Source: Amycolatopsis viridis (GTDB taxonomy: Bacteria > Actinomycetota > Actinomycetes > Mycobacteriales > Pseudonocardiaceae). Taken from it: 64,000 nucleotides of DNA. Under the pieces are notes generated by a model. The model saw only the letters and a program-made list of their open reading frames with translations, was not told where the DNA came from and searched no databases. A program made the translations under genes and the position numbers. Shown here in pieces: positions 10,122 through 22,103 of this stretch (positions are counted from its first letter, which is position 1; every line of letters begins with the position of its first letter). The stretch covers positions 2,480,001 to 2,544,000 of the forward strand of contig NZ_JAANOU010000001.1 of assembly GCF_011758765.1 (NCBI RefSeq), given 5' to 3'.

Positions 10122-10627
10122 TGGACCGGTTGCTGCTCACCCTGCTGGTGATCGCCTGCTTCCTGCTCGCGCTGTGGGGGATGCGACGAAGCTGGCGGCG
10201 CCGCGCCCGGTCGCAGAGCGCCGTGCTGCCGCCGTTCCCGCAGAAGCCGGCCGAGCCGGGGGAGGAGCTGCTGCCGGAGGCCAAGGGCCTCTACGTGAGC
10301 ACCACCACGGCCGGCAACTGGCAGGACCGGATCGTCACGCGCGGGGCCGGCCTGCGCGGCCGGGCGGTTCTGCGGCTCTACCCGGCCGGACTGGAGATCG
10401 ACCGGGCCGGCGCGCCCGGGTTCTTCATCCCGCGGGAGTCCATTGTGGAGGCCGGAAGGTCGAACGCGATCGCCGGGAAGGTGATGGGCACCGACAGCCT
10501 GCTCGTCATCCGCTGGCGGCTCGGCGACGCCGAACTCGACACCGGCTTCCGCGGCGACGACCTCGATGTCTATCCACAGTGGATTCAAAGCTTGTCCGAA
10601 CGAGAGATCAAGGGAGGGGCCCAGTGA
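10121..10627 (+). CDS. Single-pass membrane protein between pyrC and carA
   Basis: A 168-residue protein with one N-terminal membrane helix (about residues 4-20: LLLTLLVIACFLLALWG), a cluster of arginines, a Pro/Glu linker, and a compact soluble domain of about 110 residues that looks like a PH-type beta fold (GRAVLRLYPAGLEIDRAG, FFIPRESIVEAG, LLVIRWRLGDAELDTGF). It overlaps both neighbours (TGATG with pyrC, GTGA with carA). Mycobacteria have a membrane protein at the same position (Rv1382). No catalytic motif is seen and its role in pyrimidine synthesis is unknown. Confidence 0.75.
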   Translation: MDRLLLTLLVIACFLLALWGMRRSWRRRARSQSAVLPPFPQKPAEPGEELLPEAKGLYVSTTTAGNWQDRIVTRGAGLRGRAVLRLYPAGLEIDRAGAPGFFIPRESIVEAGRSNAIAGKVMGTDSLLVIRWRLGDAELDTGFRGDDLDVYPQWIQSLSEREIKGGAQ

Positions 10628-11753
10628 CCGTGGGCACCAGGACACCGGCCGCATTGGTGCTGGAAGACGGGCGGGTGTTCCGCGGATCGGCCTATGGCGC
10701 CCAGGGCCACACGCTGGGCGAGGCCGTGTTCTGCACCGGCATGACCGGCTACCAGGAGACGCTGACCGATCCGTCCTACCACCGCCAGATCGTGGTGCAG
10801 ACCGCGCCGCAGATCGGCAACACCGGCTGGAACGACGAGGACGACGAGTCCGACCGCATCTGGGTGGCCGGCTACGTCGTGCGCGACCCGGCCCGGACCC
10901 CGTCGAACTGGCGCTCCCGCCGCACCCTCGACGAGGAGCTGGCACGCCAGGGCGTGGTCGGCATCAGCGGTGTGGACACCCGCACCCTCACCCGCCACCT
11001 GCGCGAACAGGGTGCGATGCGGGCCGGGGTCTTCTCCGGCGACGCGCTCGGCGCCGAGGACGCGATGGTGGCGCAGGTGCTGGCGAGCCCGCCGATGACG
11101 GGCGCCGACCTCGCCGGCGCGGTCACCACGAAGCAGCCGTACGTGGTGGCGCCGGAGGGGGAGCGGCGGTTCCGGGTGGCCGCGCTGGACCTGGGCATCA
11201 AGTCCAACACCCCGCGGCAGATGAGCCGCCGCGGCATCGAGGTGCACATCCTGCCCTCGACCAGCACGCTGGAGGACCTGCTGGCCGTCGAGCCGGACGG
11301 GGTGTTCCTGTCCAACGGCCCTGGCGACCCCGCCACCCAGGACCACGCGGTCGCGCTGACCGAGGAGGTCCTGCGCCGGGAGATCCCGCTGTTCGGCATC
11401 TGCTTCGGCAACCAGATCCTCGGCCGCGCGCTGGGGCTGGGCACCTACAAGATGCGCTACGGCCACCGGGGCATCAACATCCCGGTGATCGACGTGGCGA
11501 CCCGGCGGGTGGCGATCACCGCGCAGAACCACGGTTTCGCCCTCGAAGGCGAGCCCGGGCAGCGGTTCGACTCGCCCTTCGGCACCGCGCAGGTGAGCCA
11601 CTACTGCCCCAACGACGACACGGTGGAAGGCGTGCGCTGCGCCGACGTGCCGGCCTTCTCGGTGCAGTACCACCCGGAGGCCGCCGCGGGCCCGCACGAC
11701 GCCGCCCCGCTCTTTGACGAGTTCGTGACCCTGATGGAGAAGAAGAGCCGCTG

Positions 11754-11754
<1 letters not shown>
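10624..11754 (+). CDS. carA: Carbamoyl-phosphate synthase small subunit
   Basis: Glutamine amidotransferase subunit that feeds ammonia to CarB. The 376 residues comprise the small N-terminal domain ([34 protein letters not shown]) and a class I amidotransferase domain with nucleophile Cys in [16 protein letters not shown] and the His-Glu pair in [15 protein letters not shown] 10624 overlaps the previous stop. The stop shares one base with the carB start. Confidence 0.97.
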
Positions 11755-15079
<3,325 letters not shown>

Positions 15080-15083
<4 letters not shown>

Positions 15084-15100
15084 CGGGGGCCGGGGCGTGA
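15080..15100 (+). other. Six-codon mini-ORF bridging carB and pyrF
   Basis: GTG at 15080 overlaps the carB TGA. Six codons (VTGAGA) later a TGA at 15098-15100 overlaps the pyrF GTG at 15097. It may relay ribosomes from carB to pyrF by reinitiation, or be chance. Confidence 0.3.
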
Positions 15101-15906
15101 CGGGTTTCGGTGCACGCCTGGTGGCGGCGATCGCCGCGCGCGGGAACCTGTGCGCGGGGATCGACCCCCACCCCGGGCTGCTCGACGCGTGGGGCCTGGA
15201 CCGGGATGCCAACGGGCTGGAGAAGTTCGCCCTGACGGCGGTTGACGCGCTGGCGCCGGAGGTGGCCGTCGTCAAGCCCCAGTCGGCGTTCTTCGAGGCG
15301 TTCGGGCCGCCCGGCGCGGCGGTACTGGCCCGCGTGGTGGAACACGCGCGGGACCGCGGCGCGCTGGTGCTGCTGGACGTCAAGCGGGGCGACATCGGGT
15401 CGACGATGGCCGCCTACACGGCGGCCTACCTCGGTCCGGACGCGCCCGTCCGGGCCGACGCGATCACCGTCTCGCCCTACCTCGGGTTCGGTGCGCTGGC
15501 GCCGGCGCTGGGCACCGGCGAGGGCCTGTTCGTGCTCGCCCGCACCTCCAATCCGGAGGCCGGCGGGCTGCAGAACGCCTTGCTGGCCAACGGCAAGACC
15601 GTCGCGCAGTCGATTGTGGACGAAGCCGCCCGGTGCAACGCCGGTGCCGGCTCCCTCGGCGACGTCGGCGTGGTCGTGGGCGCCACCATCGACGACGGCG
15701 AACTCGACCTGGCCGGGCTCAACGGACCGGTCCTGGCGCCCGGTTTCGGGGCCCAGGGCGCCACTGTGGCCGATCTTCGGCGGCTGTTCGGTGCGGACCT
15801 GCCCGGGGTGCTGCCCGCGTCGTCCAGGGACGTGCTCAGGCACGGTCCCGACCCGGTGGCGTTGCGCGACGCGGTGCGCCGCATCCAGGCGAGCCTGACC
15901 GGATAG
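15097..15906 (+). CDS. pyrF: Orotidine-5'-phosphate decarboxylase
   Basis: Decarboxylates OMP to UMP, the last step of the de novo pathway. The 269-residue protein belongs to the long actinobacterial/proteobacterial type. It has the Asp-x-Lys-x-x-Asp catalytic array in LLDVKRGDIGSTMAAY, an N-terminal AGIDPHPGLLDAW and the phosphate-site LAPGFGAQGAT. GTG 15097 is chosen by homology and by its GTGA overlap with the mini-ORF from carB. PyrD and pyrE are not in the window. Confidence 0.95.
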   Translation: MTGFGARLVAAIAARGNLCAGIDPHPGLLDAWGLDRDANGLEKFALTAVDALAPEVAVVKPQSAFFEAFGPPGAAVLARVVEHARDRGALVLLDVKRGDIGSTMAAYTAAYLGPDAPVRADAITVSPYLGFGALAPALGTGEGLFVLARTSNPEAGGLQNALLANGKTVAQSIVDEAARCNAGAGSLGDVGVVVGATIDDGELDLAGLNGPVLAPGFGAQGATVADLRRLFGADLPGVLPASSRDVLRHGPDPVALRDAVRRIQASLTG

Positions 15907-15970
15907 CGCCAATATCAGGTCCCTGTCCTGGAACCGAGCGACCACCCCCCGCATTGTGGCCGGTGGCGCG

Positions 15971-16005
15971 GGGTGGGTACCGTCGCGTCACCCACCCAGA
16001 ATTTT
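15971..16005 (+). terminator. Terminator-like hairpin between pyrF and mihF
   Basis: GGGTGGGT (15971-15978) and ACCCACCC (15990-15997) form a perfect 8-bp stem with an 11-nt loop, followed by AGAATTTT. It is 65 bp after the pyrF stop and 20 bp before mihF. It could end the pyr operon or be a control hairpin in the mihF leader. Confidence 0.55.
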
Positions 16006-16024
16006 GAGTACTACGGAGGAAAAC

Positions 16025-16342
16025 GTGGCACTTCCCCAGCTGACCGAGGAACAGCGCAAGGCGGCGCTGGAGAAGGCCGCTGCCGCTCGTCGTGCCCGCG
16101 CTGAGCTGAAGGAGCGCCTCAAGCGAGGCGGCACCACGCTCACCGATGTGCTGAAGCAGGCCGACGAGGACGAGGTTCTCGGCAAGATGAAGGTCTCCGC
16201 CCTGCTCGAAGCCCTCCCCGGCGTCGGCAAGGTGCGCGCGCAGCAGACCATGGAGCGCCTGGAGATCGCACCGAGCCGGCGGCTGCGCGGCCTTGGTGAC
16301 CGGCAGCGCAAGGCGCTGCTGGCCGAGTTCAGCGGCGAGTGA
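16025..16342 (+). CDS. mihF: Actinobacterial integration host factor (mIHF/sIHF)
   Basis: A 105-residue nucleoid-associated protein that bends DNA and supports recombination and development in actinobacteria. It has an N-terminal basic helical region (KAAAARRARAELKERLKRG) and the helix-two-turn-helix-like LLEALPGVGKVRAQQTMERL near the C-terminus. It is unrelated to the alpha/beta IHF of proteobacteria. GTG 16025 follows a good ACGGAGGAAAAC site (16013-16024). Its position immediately before gmk and rpoZ is the conserved actinobacterial order, and the stop overlaps the gmk GTG. Confidence 0.95.
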   Translation: MALPQLTEEQRKAALEKAAAARRARAELKERLKRGGTTLTDVLKQADEDEVLGKMKVSALLEALPGVGKVRAQQTMERLEIAPSRRLRGLGDRQRKALLAEFSGE

Positions 16343-17016
16343 GCGACACCGGCAGCGACCGCGTCACCGGGGCCGGCGGGCATGCCGGCCCGGCGGCGCA
16401 CCGTGAGCCGGCACCGGGCCAGGCGCGACAGGGGTCCCGGAGCCGGCTCACGGTCGTCTCCGGCCCGTCCGGGGTCGGGAAGTCCAGCGTGGTCGGCGAG
16501 CTGCGCCGGCTGGACCCGGACATCTACTTCAGCGTGTCGGTGACCACCCGGCCGCCCCGCCCCGGCGAGATCGACGGGGTGCACTACCACTTCATCGACC
16601 GCGCCGTGTTCGACAAGATGGTCGCCGCGGGCGAGCTGCTCGAGCACGCCGAGTTCACCGGCAACTGCTACGGCACGCCCCGCGAGCCCGTGGAACGGGC
16701 ACTGGCCGAGGGCAGGCCCGCCGTGCTGGAGATCGAGCTCCAGGGGGCGCGGCAGGTGCGCGCGGCCATGCCGGACGCCCGGCTGGTCATGCTCATGCCG
16801 CCGTCCTGGGAGGAGCTGGTCGGCCGGCTCAAGGGACGCGGCACCGAGGGGGAGGCCGCCGTCACCGCCCGCCTCGCCGAGGCGGAGCGGGAACTCGCGG
16901 CGGCCGGCGAGTTCGACGTGCGGGTCGTGAACGCCGACGTCGGGGAAGCCGCGCGGCAGTTGTTAGACTTGCTGCGGGGAGACCACCGACTTCACGAAGA
17001 GAATTCAGGAGCATAA
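16339..17016 (+). CDS. gmk: Guanylate kinase
   Basis: Phosphorylates GMP to GDP. The 225 residues include an Ala/Gly/Arg-rich N-terminal extension of about 30 residues, the P-loop [11 protein letters not shown], the GMP-binding [21 protein letters not shown], and [18 protein letters not shown] 16339 overlaps the mihF stop; an internal start would shorten the extension, but no better start is evident. RpoZ follows 4 bp after the stop. Confidence 0.96.
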   Translation: MSDTGSDRVTGAGGHAGPAAHREPAPGQARQGSRSRLTVVSGPSGVGKSSVVGELRRLDPDIYFSVSVTTRPPRPGEIDGVHYHFIDRAVFDKMVAAGELLEHAEFTGNCYGTPREPVERALAEGRPAVLEIELQGARQVRAAMPDARLVMLMPPSWEELVGRLKGRGTEGEAAVTARLAEAERELAAAGEFDVRVVNADVGEAARQLLDLLRGDHRLHEENSGA

Positions 17017-17020
17017 GCGC

Positions 17021-17293
17021 GTGACCGCATCGCTCGGCATCTACGGCGAGGAACTCGAGGGCATCACCAACCCGCCGATCGACGACCTCCTCGCGAAGGT
17101 CAGCTCGAAGTACGCGCTGGTGATCTACGCCGCGAAGCGCGCCCGCCAGATCAACGACTACTACGCCCAGCTCGGCGAGGGGCTGCTCGAGTACGTCGGC
17201 CCGCTCGTGGAGCCGGGCCCGCGCGAGAAGCCGCTGTCGATCGCGCTGCGCGAGATCCACGCCGGCCTGCTCGAGCACACCGAGGGTGAGTAA
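17021..17293 (+). CDS. rpoZ: RNA polymerase omega subunit
   Basis: Small subunit that aids folding and assembly of the beta' subunit. The 90-residue actinobacterial form has the signature [20 protein letters not shown] and [15 protein letters not shown] 17021 follows gmk closely (CAGGAG at 17007-17012). The last 8 bases overlap coaBC. Confidence 0.96.
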   Translation: MTASLGIYGEELEGITNPPIDDLLAKVSSKYALVIYAAKRARQINDYYAQLGEGLLEYVGPLVEPGPREKPLSIALREIHAGLLEHTEGE

Positions 17294-18506
17294 ACCCCGC
17301 GTCGTGCTCGGCGTGGGCGGCGGGATCGCCGCCTACAAGGCCTGTGAGGTGCTGCGCGGGCTGACCGAGACCGGTCACGACGTCCGCGTGGTACCCACCG
17401 AGGCCGCGCTGAACTTCGTCGGCGCGGCCACCTTCGAGGCGCTGTCCGGGCACCCGGTGCACACCGGCGTGTTCACCGAGGTGGACCAGGTGCAGCACGT
17501 CCGCATCGGCAAGGAAGCCGACCTCGTGCTGGTCGTCCCGGCGACCGCGGACCTGCTCGCCCGTGCGGCCCAGGGCCGCGCCGACGACCTGCTCACCGGG
17601 ACGCTGCTCACCGCGCGCTGCCCGGTCGTCTTCTTCCCGGCGATGCACACCGAGATGTGGGAGCACCCGGCCACCCGGGACAACGTGGCGCTGCTGCGGT
17701 CCCGCGGCGCCGTGGTCACCGAGCCCGCCGCGGGGAGGCTGACCGGCGCCGACACCGGCAAGGGTCGCCTGGCCGACCCGGCCGAGATCGTCGACCTGGC
17801 CCGGCTGCTGCTGGCCGCGCCGTCGGCCCTGCCGCGCGACCTGGAGGGCCTGCGCGTCGTGGTCTCCGCGGGGGGCACGCGGGAACCGCTCGACCCGGTC
17901 CGCTACCTGGGCAACCGGTCCTCCGGCAAGCAGGGTTACGCGCTGGCCCGCGTCGCCGCCCAGCGCGGTGCCGAGGTGACGCTCGTGACCGGGCACACCG
18001 CCGAGCTGCCCGAACCGGCCGGCGCCGAGCTGCGCCGGGTGTCCACCGCCGAGCAGATGCGCGAGGCCGTCCACGAGGCCGCCAAGGAGGCGGACGTCGT
18101 GGTGATGGCCGCCGCCGTCGCCGATTTCCGGCCCGCCACCCGATCCGGTCACAAAATCAAGAAAACCGACGACCGGCCCGATCCCGTCATCACCCTTTCC
18201 CGGAATCCGGACATTCTCGCGGAACTGGTCACGAATCGATTGCCGGGACAGGTCATCGTCGGTTTCGCCGCGGAAACGGGGGACGAGCACGGTAGCGTAC
18301 TCGACCACGGCCGTGCGAAACTGCGGCGCAAGGGCTGTGACCTGCTGGTTCTCAACGCCGTCGGAGAGGGCAGGGCGTTCGAGGTCGAGGAGAACGCGGG
18401 GTGGCTGCTGGCCGCCGACGGCACCGAGCGACCTATCCCGCTGGGCTCCAAAACGCAACTCGCCGCCGCAGTGTGGGACGCGGTCGGGGAATTCATCAGG
18501 CACTGA
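17286..18506 (+). CDS. coaBC: Bifunctional phosphopantothenoylcysteine decarboxylase/synthase
   Basis: Joins cysteine to 4'-phosphopantothenate (CoaB) and decarboxylates the product with FMN (CoaC) in coenzyme A synthesis. Of 406 residues, about 1-180 are the flavoprotein ([48 protein letters not shown]) and about 190-406 are CoaB ([19 protein letters not shown], then [10 protein letters not shown]). The motif usually read PAMN is PAMH here, and the flap region ([16 protein letters not shown]) has no Cys. Bases about 18150-18300 use more A/T-ending codons than the surroundings. GTG 17286 overlaps rpoZ by 8 bases. Confidence 0.95.
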   Translation: MSKPRVVLGVGGGIAAYKACEVLRGLTETGHDVRVVPTEAALNFVGAATFEALSGHPVHTGVFTEVDQVQHVRIGKEADLVLVVPATADLLARAAQGRADDLLTGTLLTARCPVVFFPAMHTEMWEHPATRDNVALLRSRGAVVTEPAAGRLTGADTGKGRLADPAEIVDLARLLLAAPSALPRDLEGLRVVVSAGGTREPLDPVRYLGNRSSGKQGYALARVAAQRGAEVTLVTGHTAELPEPAGAELRRVSTAEQMREAVHEAAKEADVVVMAAAVADFRPATRSGHKIKKTDDRPDPVITLSRNPDILAELVTNRLPGQVIVGFAAETGDEHGSVLDHGRAKLRRKGCDLLVLNAVGEGRAFEVEENAGWLLAADGTERPIPLGSKTQLAAAVWDAVGEFIRH

Positions 18507-18554
18507 CCGGCACGTCTTACGCTGACGGCCGGAGGGACGAAGATTTGATGGGAT

Positions 18555-19766
18555 GTGAGCGTGGTGACCGCGTCTAACCGCAGGTTGTTCACTTCGGAGT
18601 CGGTGACCGAGGGGCACCCGGACAAGATCTGTGACGCCATCAGCGACTCGATCCTGGACGCCCTCCTGGCCAAGGACCCGCGCTCCCGCGTCGCGGTCGA
18701 GACGCTGATCACCACCGGCCAGGTGCACGTCGCCGGCGAGGTGACCACCGAGGCCTACGCCGACATCCCGACCATCGTGCGCGAGCGGATCCTCGACATC
18801 GGCTACGACTCCTCCGCCAAGGGCTTCGACGGCAACTCCTGCGGGGTGAACGTCGCGATCGGGGCGCAGTCCCCGGACATCGCCCAGGGCGTGGACGCCG
18901 CCTACGAGGCGCGCGTGGAGAACGCCATCGACGACATCGACCGGCAGGGCGCCGGCGACCAGGGCCTGATGTTCGGTTACGCCTGCTCCGACACACCCGA
19001 GCTGATGCCGCTGCCCATCGCGCTGGCCCACCGCCTGTCCCGGCGGCTCGCCCGCGTGCGCAAGGACGGCGTGCTGCCCTACCTGCGCCCGGACGGCAAG
19101 ACCCAGGTCACCATCGAGTACGCCGGTGACCAGCCGGTGCGCCTGGACACGGTCGTGGTGTCCACTCAGCACGCCGACGGTATCGACCTGGAGACCATGC
19201 TCGGCGTCGACGTGCGCGAGCAGGTCGTGCGGCCCGAGCTGGCCGAGCTGGACCTCGACCACGGCGACGTGAAGCTGCTGGTCAACCCGACCGGCCGGTT
19301 CGTCATCGGCGGTCCCATGGGCGACGCCGGGCTGACCGGCCGCAAGATCATCGTCGACACCTACGGCGGCATGGCCCGGCACGGTGGTGGCGCGTTCTCC
19401 GGCAAGGACCCGTCGAAGGTGGACCGGTCCGCGGCCTACGCGATGCGCTGGGTCGCCAAGAACGTCGTCGCCGCAGGTCTCGCCGGGCGGATCGAGGTGC
19501 AGGTCGCCTACGCGATCGGCAAGGCGTCGCCGGTCGGCCTGTTCGTGGAGACCTTCGGCACCGAGACGGTCGACCCGGCCAAGATCCAGGCCGCCATCAC
19601 CGAGGTGTTCGACCTGCGCCCGGCCGCGATCATCCGCGACCTGGACCTGCTGCGCCCGATCTACGCCGCCACGGCCGCGTACGGCCACTTCGGCCGCACC
19701 GACCTCCAGCTGCCGTGGGAGAACACCGACCGCGCCGACGCGCTCCGGTCGCTCGCCGGGGCCTAA
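18555..19766 (+). CDS. metK: S-adenosylmethionine synthetase
   Basis: Makes SAM from methionine and ATP. The 403 residues carry the signature [26 protein letters not shown] (GYATDET-type hexapeptide position), the phosphate loop [19 protein letters not shown] and the C-terminal YGHFGR. GTG 18555 is preceded by CGGAGGGACG at 18529-18538, somewhat far, so GTG 18564 is a possible alternative. No SAM riboswitch fits in the 48-bp gap after coaBC. Confidence 0.96.
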   Translation: MSVVTASNRRLFTSESVTEGHPDKICDAISDSILDALLAKDPRSRVAVETLITTGQVHVAGEVTTEAYADIPTIVRERILDIGYDSSAKGFDGNSCGVNVAIGAQSPDIAQGVDAAYEARVENAIDDIDRQGAGDQGLMFGYACSDTPELMPLPIALAHRLSRRLARVRKDGVLPYLRPDGKTQVTIEYAGDQPVRLDTVVVSTQHADGIDLETMLGVDVREQVVRPELAELDLDHGDVKLLVNPTGRFVIGGPMGDAGLTGRKIIVDTYGGMARHGGGAFSGKDPSKVDRSAAYAMRWVAKNVVAAGLAGRIEVQVAYAIGKASPVGLFVETFGTETVDPAKIQAAITEVFDLRPAAIIRDLDLLRPIYAATAAYGHFGRTDLQLPWENTDRADALRSLAGA

Positions 19767-19810
19767 GGAGATGCCGCGACTGGCCTGCGAAGCGGTGCGG
19801 GTGGCGGAAC

Positions 19811-19895
19811 CTCAGACGTCCCCTCGCTGTGGGATCGCCTCCTCATGAATGCCAATTCACCACGTCGGCGCTGTCCTCGCGAGGGAACGTCTGAG
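19811..19895. repeat. 17-bp inverted repeat with a 51-nt loop between metK and priA
   Basis: The left arm 19811-19827 begins CTCAGACGT and the right arm 19879-19895 ends ACGTCTGAG; they pair over 17 positions with one mismatch. The loop is 51 nt. The element fills much of the 213-bp gap between metK and priA. It could be a terminator, a structured RNA or a small mobile repeat. Nothing coding is convincing in the gap. Confidence 0.6.
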
Positions 19896-19979
19896 AACCC
19901 GCGGCGGTGCCGGCTGCGTAGGTGGTGAGGAGCGGCTACTGCCGCTTCTCCAGGACCCGGGCGCGTCTGGTAGAGAACA

Positions 19980-22052
19980 GTGGTGACCTCGTCCGACGCG
20001 CTCTGGGAGCTGCCCGCCGCCGCGCCACCCCGGCGCGCCGCGGCGAAGCGTCCCGCGTCCCGGAAGGGGCAGCAACGGCCGGCGGAGCAGGACCCGATCG
20101 CGCGGGTCGTCGTCGACGTGCCGCTGGCGCACCTGGACCGCACGTTCGACTACCAGGTGCCGGACAAGCTCGACGCCGACGCGGTGCCCGGCTGCCGGGT
20201 GCGGGTGCGGTTCGCCGGGCAGCTGGTCGACGGGTTCCTCGTCGAGCGCGCCGCCACCACCGGGCACCGCGGCCGGCTGGCGTTCCTGGAACGGGTCACC
20301 TCGCCCGAACCGGTGCTGTCCCCGACGTTGTACGCGCTGGCCCGCCGCGTCGCCGACCACTACGGCGGCACGCTGATGGACGTGCTGCGGCTGGCGATCC
20401 CGCCGCGCCACGCCAAGGCCGAATCCGAGCCGGCCGGTGCACCGGTGCGGATCACGCAGGCGCCGCCGACGGAGGCGTGGCAGCGCTACCAGTTCGGCGC
20501 ATCGTTCACCGACGCCCTCCGCGCCGCCCGCCAGGCACACGCGGTGTGGCAGGCGCTGCCGGGGGAGGACTGGCCGGCGCGGCTGGCCGAACTGGCCGCC
20601 CTCGCCGCGGCGAGCGGCCGGGGCGCGCTGCTGGTGGTGCCCGATCACCGCGACCTGACCCGGGTGCACGACGCCTGCGCGCGCGTCGCCGGAGCGGACG
20701 CGGTGGTCGCGTTGTCGGCGGACACCGGGCCGGCCGAGCGGTACCGGCGGTGGCTCGCCGTGTCCCGCGGCTGCGTGCCGATCGTCGTCGGGACCCGCGC
20801 GGCCATGTTCGCACCGGTCGCCGACCCCGGCCTGTTCGTGGTGTGGGACGACGGCGACGACCTGCACGTCGACCCGCACATGCCCTATCCGCAGGTGCGG
20901 GACGTGCTGGCGCTGCGGGCGCACGCGCAGGGCGCGTCGTTCGTGGCCGGCGGGTTCGCCCGGACCGCGGAAGCGCAACTGCTGGTCGAGACGCGCTGGG
21001 CGCACCCGGTGATCGGCTCGCGCGACGAGCTGCGCAAGGCCGCCCCGCGCGTGACCCCGGTCGGGGAGGACTTCGACGTGGCGCGGGACGAGGCGGCACG
21101 CGTGGCGCGGCTGCCGTCGGTCGCGTTCGAGGCGGCACGGCAGTCCCTGTCCGCCGGGGCGCCGGTACTGGTCCAGGTGCCGCGCCGCGGCTACGTGCCC
21201 GCGCTCGCGTGCGCGCAGTGCCGCACGCCCGCCCACTGCCGCCGCTGCGCCGGCCCGCTCGGGCTGCCGGGCGGCGCGGGTGCCGACGTCGCGCACCCGC
21301 CGAGCTGCCGGTGGTGCGGCACACCCGAGGCCCATTTCCGGTGCCCGGCGTGCGGTTCGGCCCGGCTGCGGGCGGTGGTGGTCGGCGCGAAGCGGACCGC
21401 GGAGGAGCTGGGCCGGGCCTTCCCGGGGACCCCGGTGCGGACCTCCGGCGCCCGGGAGGTGCTGGCGGCCGTTCCCGGCCGCCCCGCCCTGGTGGTCGCG
21501 ACCCCCGGGGCCGAGCCGGTCGCCGAGGGCGGTTACGGCGCGGCGCTGCTGCTGGACGGGTGGGCGCTGCTCGGGCGGCAGGACCTGCGGGCGGCCGAGG
21601 AGACGCTGCGCCGGTGGATGGCCGCCGCCGCCCTGGTGCGCCCCGCCTCCGCCGGGGGCCGGGTGATCGTCGGCGCGGAAGCACCGCTCGCGCCGGTGCA
21701 GGCCCTGGTGCGGTGGGACCCGGCCTGGCACGCCGAACGCGAACTGGCCGAGCGGCGCGAGCTGGGTTTCCCGCCGGCCGTGCGGATGGCGAGCGTGGAG
21801 GGCACGCCCGAGGCGGTGGCGGCGCTGCTCGAGGAGACCGAACTGCCGTCGTCGGCGGAGATCCTCGGCCCGGTGCCGCTGACCGAGCCCGACGAGGAGG
21901 GCCGCTCGGAGCGGGAACGCGCCCTGATCCGCGTGCCGCGTGGCGAGGGCCGCGCCCTCGCGTCCTGTCTGGCCGCCGCGCAGGCCACCCGCGCCGCGCG
22001 CAAGGAAACCGCCGCGGTGCGCATCCAGCTCGACCCGCTGGCGCTGATCTGA
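19980..22052 (+). CDS. priA: PriA-like primosomal protein without helicase motifs
   Basis: PriA restarts stalled replication forks. The 690 residues keep the N-terminal 3'-DNA-binding domain (VVVDVPLAHLDRTFDYQVP) and eight zinc-ligand cysteines at about residues 405-460 (CAQC, CRRC, CRWC, CPAC). The Walker A GxTGSGKT is missing: the corresponding segment reads WQALPGEDWPARL. The Walker B DEEH is replaced by WDDGDD. It should bind DNA but not unwind it, which is known for actinobacterial PriA annotations. GTG 19980 follows TAGAGA (19971-19976), a possible leaderless promoter; GTG 19983 is equally placed. Confidence 0.9.
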   Translation: MVTSSDALWELPAAAPPRRAAAKRPASRKGQQRPAEQDPIARVVVDVPLAHLDRTFDYQVPDKLDADAVPGCRVRVRFAGQLVDGFLVERAATTGHRGRLAFLERVTSPEPVLSPTLYALARRVADHYGGTLMDVLRLAIPPRHAKAESEPAGAPVRITQAPPTEAWQRYQFGASFTDALRAARQAHAVWQALPGEDWPARLAELAALAAASGRGALLVVPDHRDLTRVHDACARVAGADAVVALSADTGPAERYRRWLAVSRGCVPIVVGTRAAMFAPVADPGLFVVWDDGDDLHVDPHMPYPQVRDVLALRAHAQGASFVAGGFARTAEAQLLVETRWAHPVIGSRDELRKAAPRVTPVGEDFDVARDEAARVARLPSVAFEAARQSLSAGAPVLVQVPRRGYVPALACAQCRTPAHCRRCAGPLGLPGGAGADVAHPPSCRWCGTPEAHFRCPACGSARLRAVVVGAKRTAEELGRAFPGTPVRTSGAREVLAAVPGRPALVVATPGAEPVAEGGYGAALLLDGWALLGRQDLRAAEETLRRWMAAAALVRPASAGGRVIVGAEAPLAPVQALVRWDPAWHAERELAERRELGFPPAVRMASVEGTPEAVAALLEETELPSSAEILGPVPLTEPDEEGRSERERALIRVPRGEGRALASCLAAAQATRAARKETAAVRIQLDPLALI

Positions 22053-22103
22053 GCCGTCCGCCCCGCCGGGGTCCGGTTGAGTGAATGACCGAAACCGGGC
22101 AGG

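Noticed and set aside
18507..18554. SAM riboswitch upstream of metK
   Set aside because: The gap of 48 bp is too short and no conserved SAM-aptamer elements are seen.
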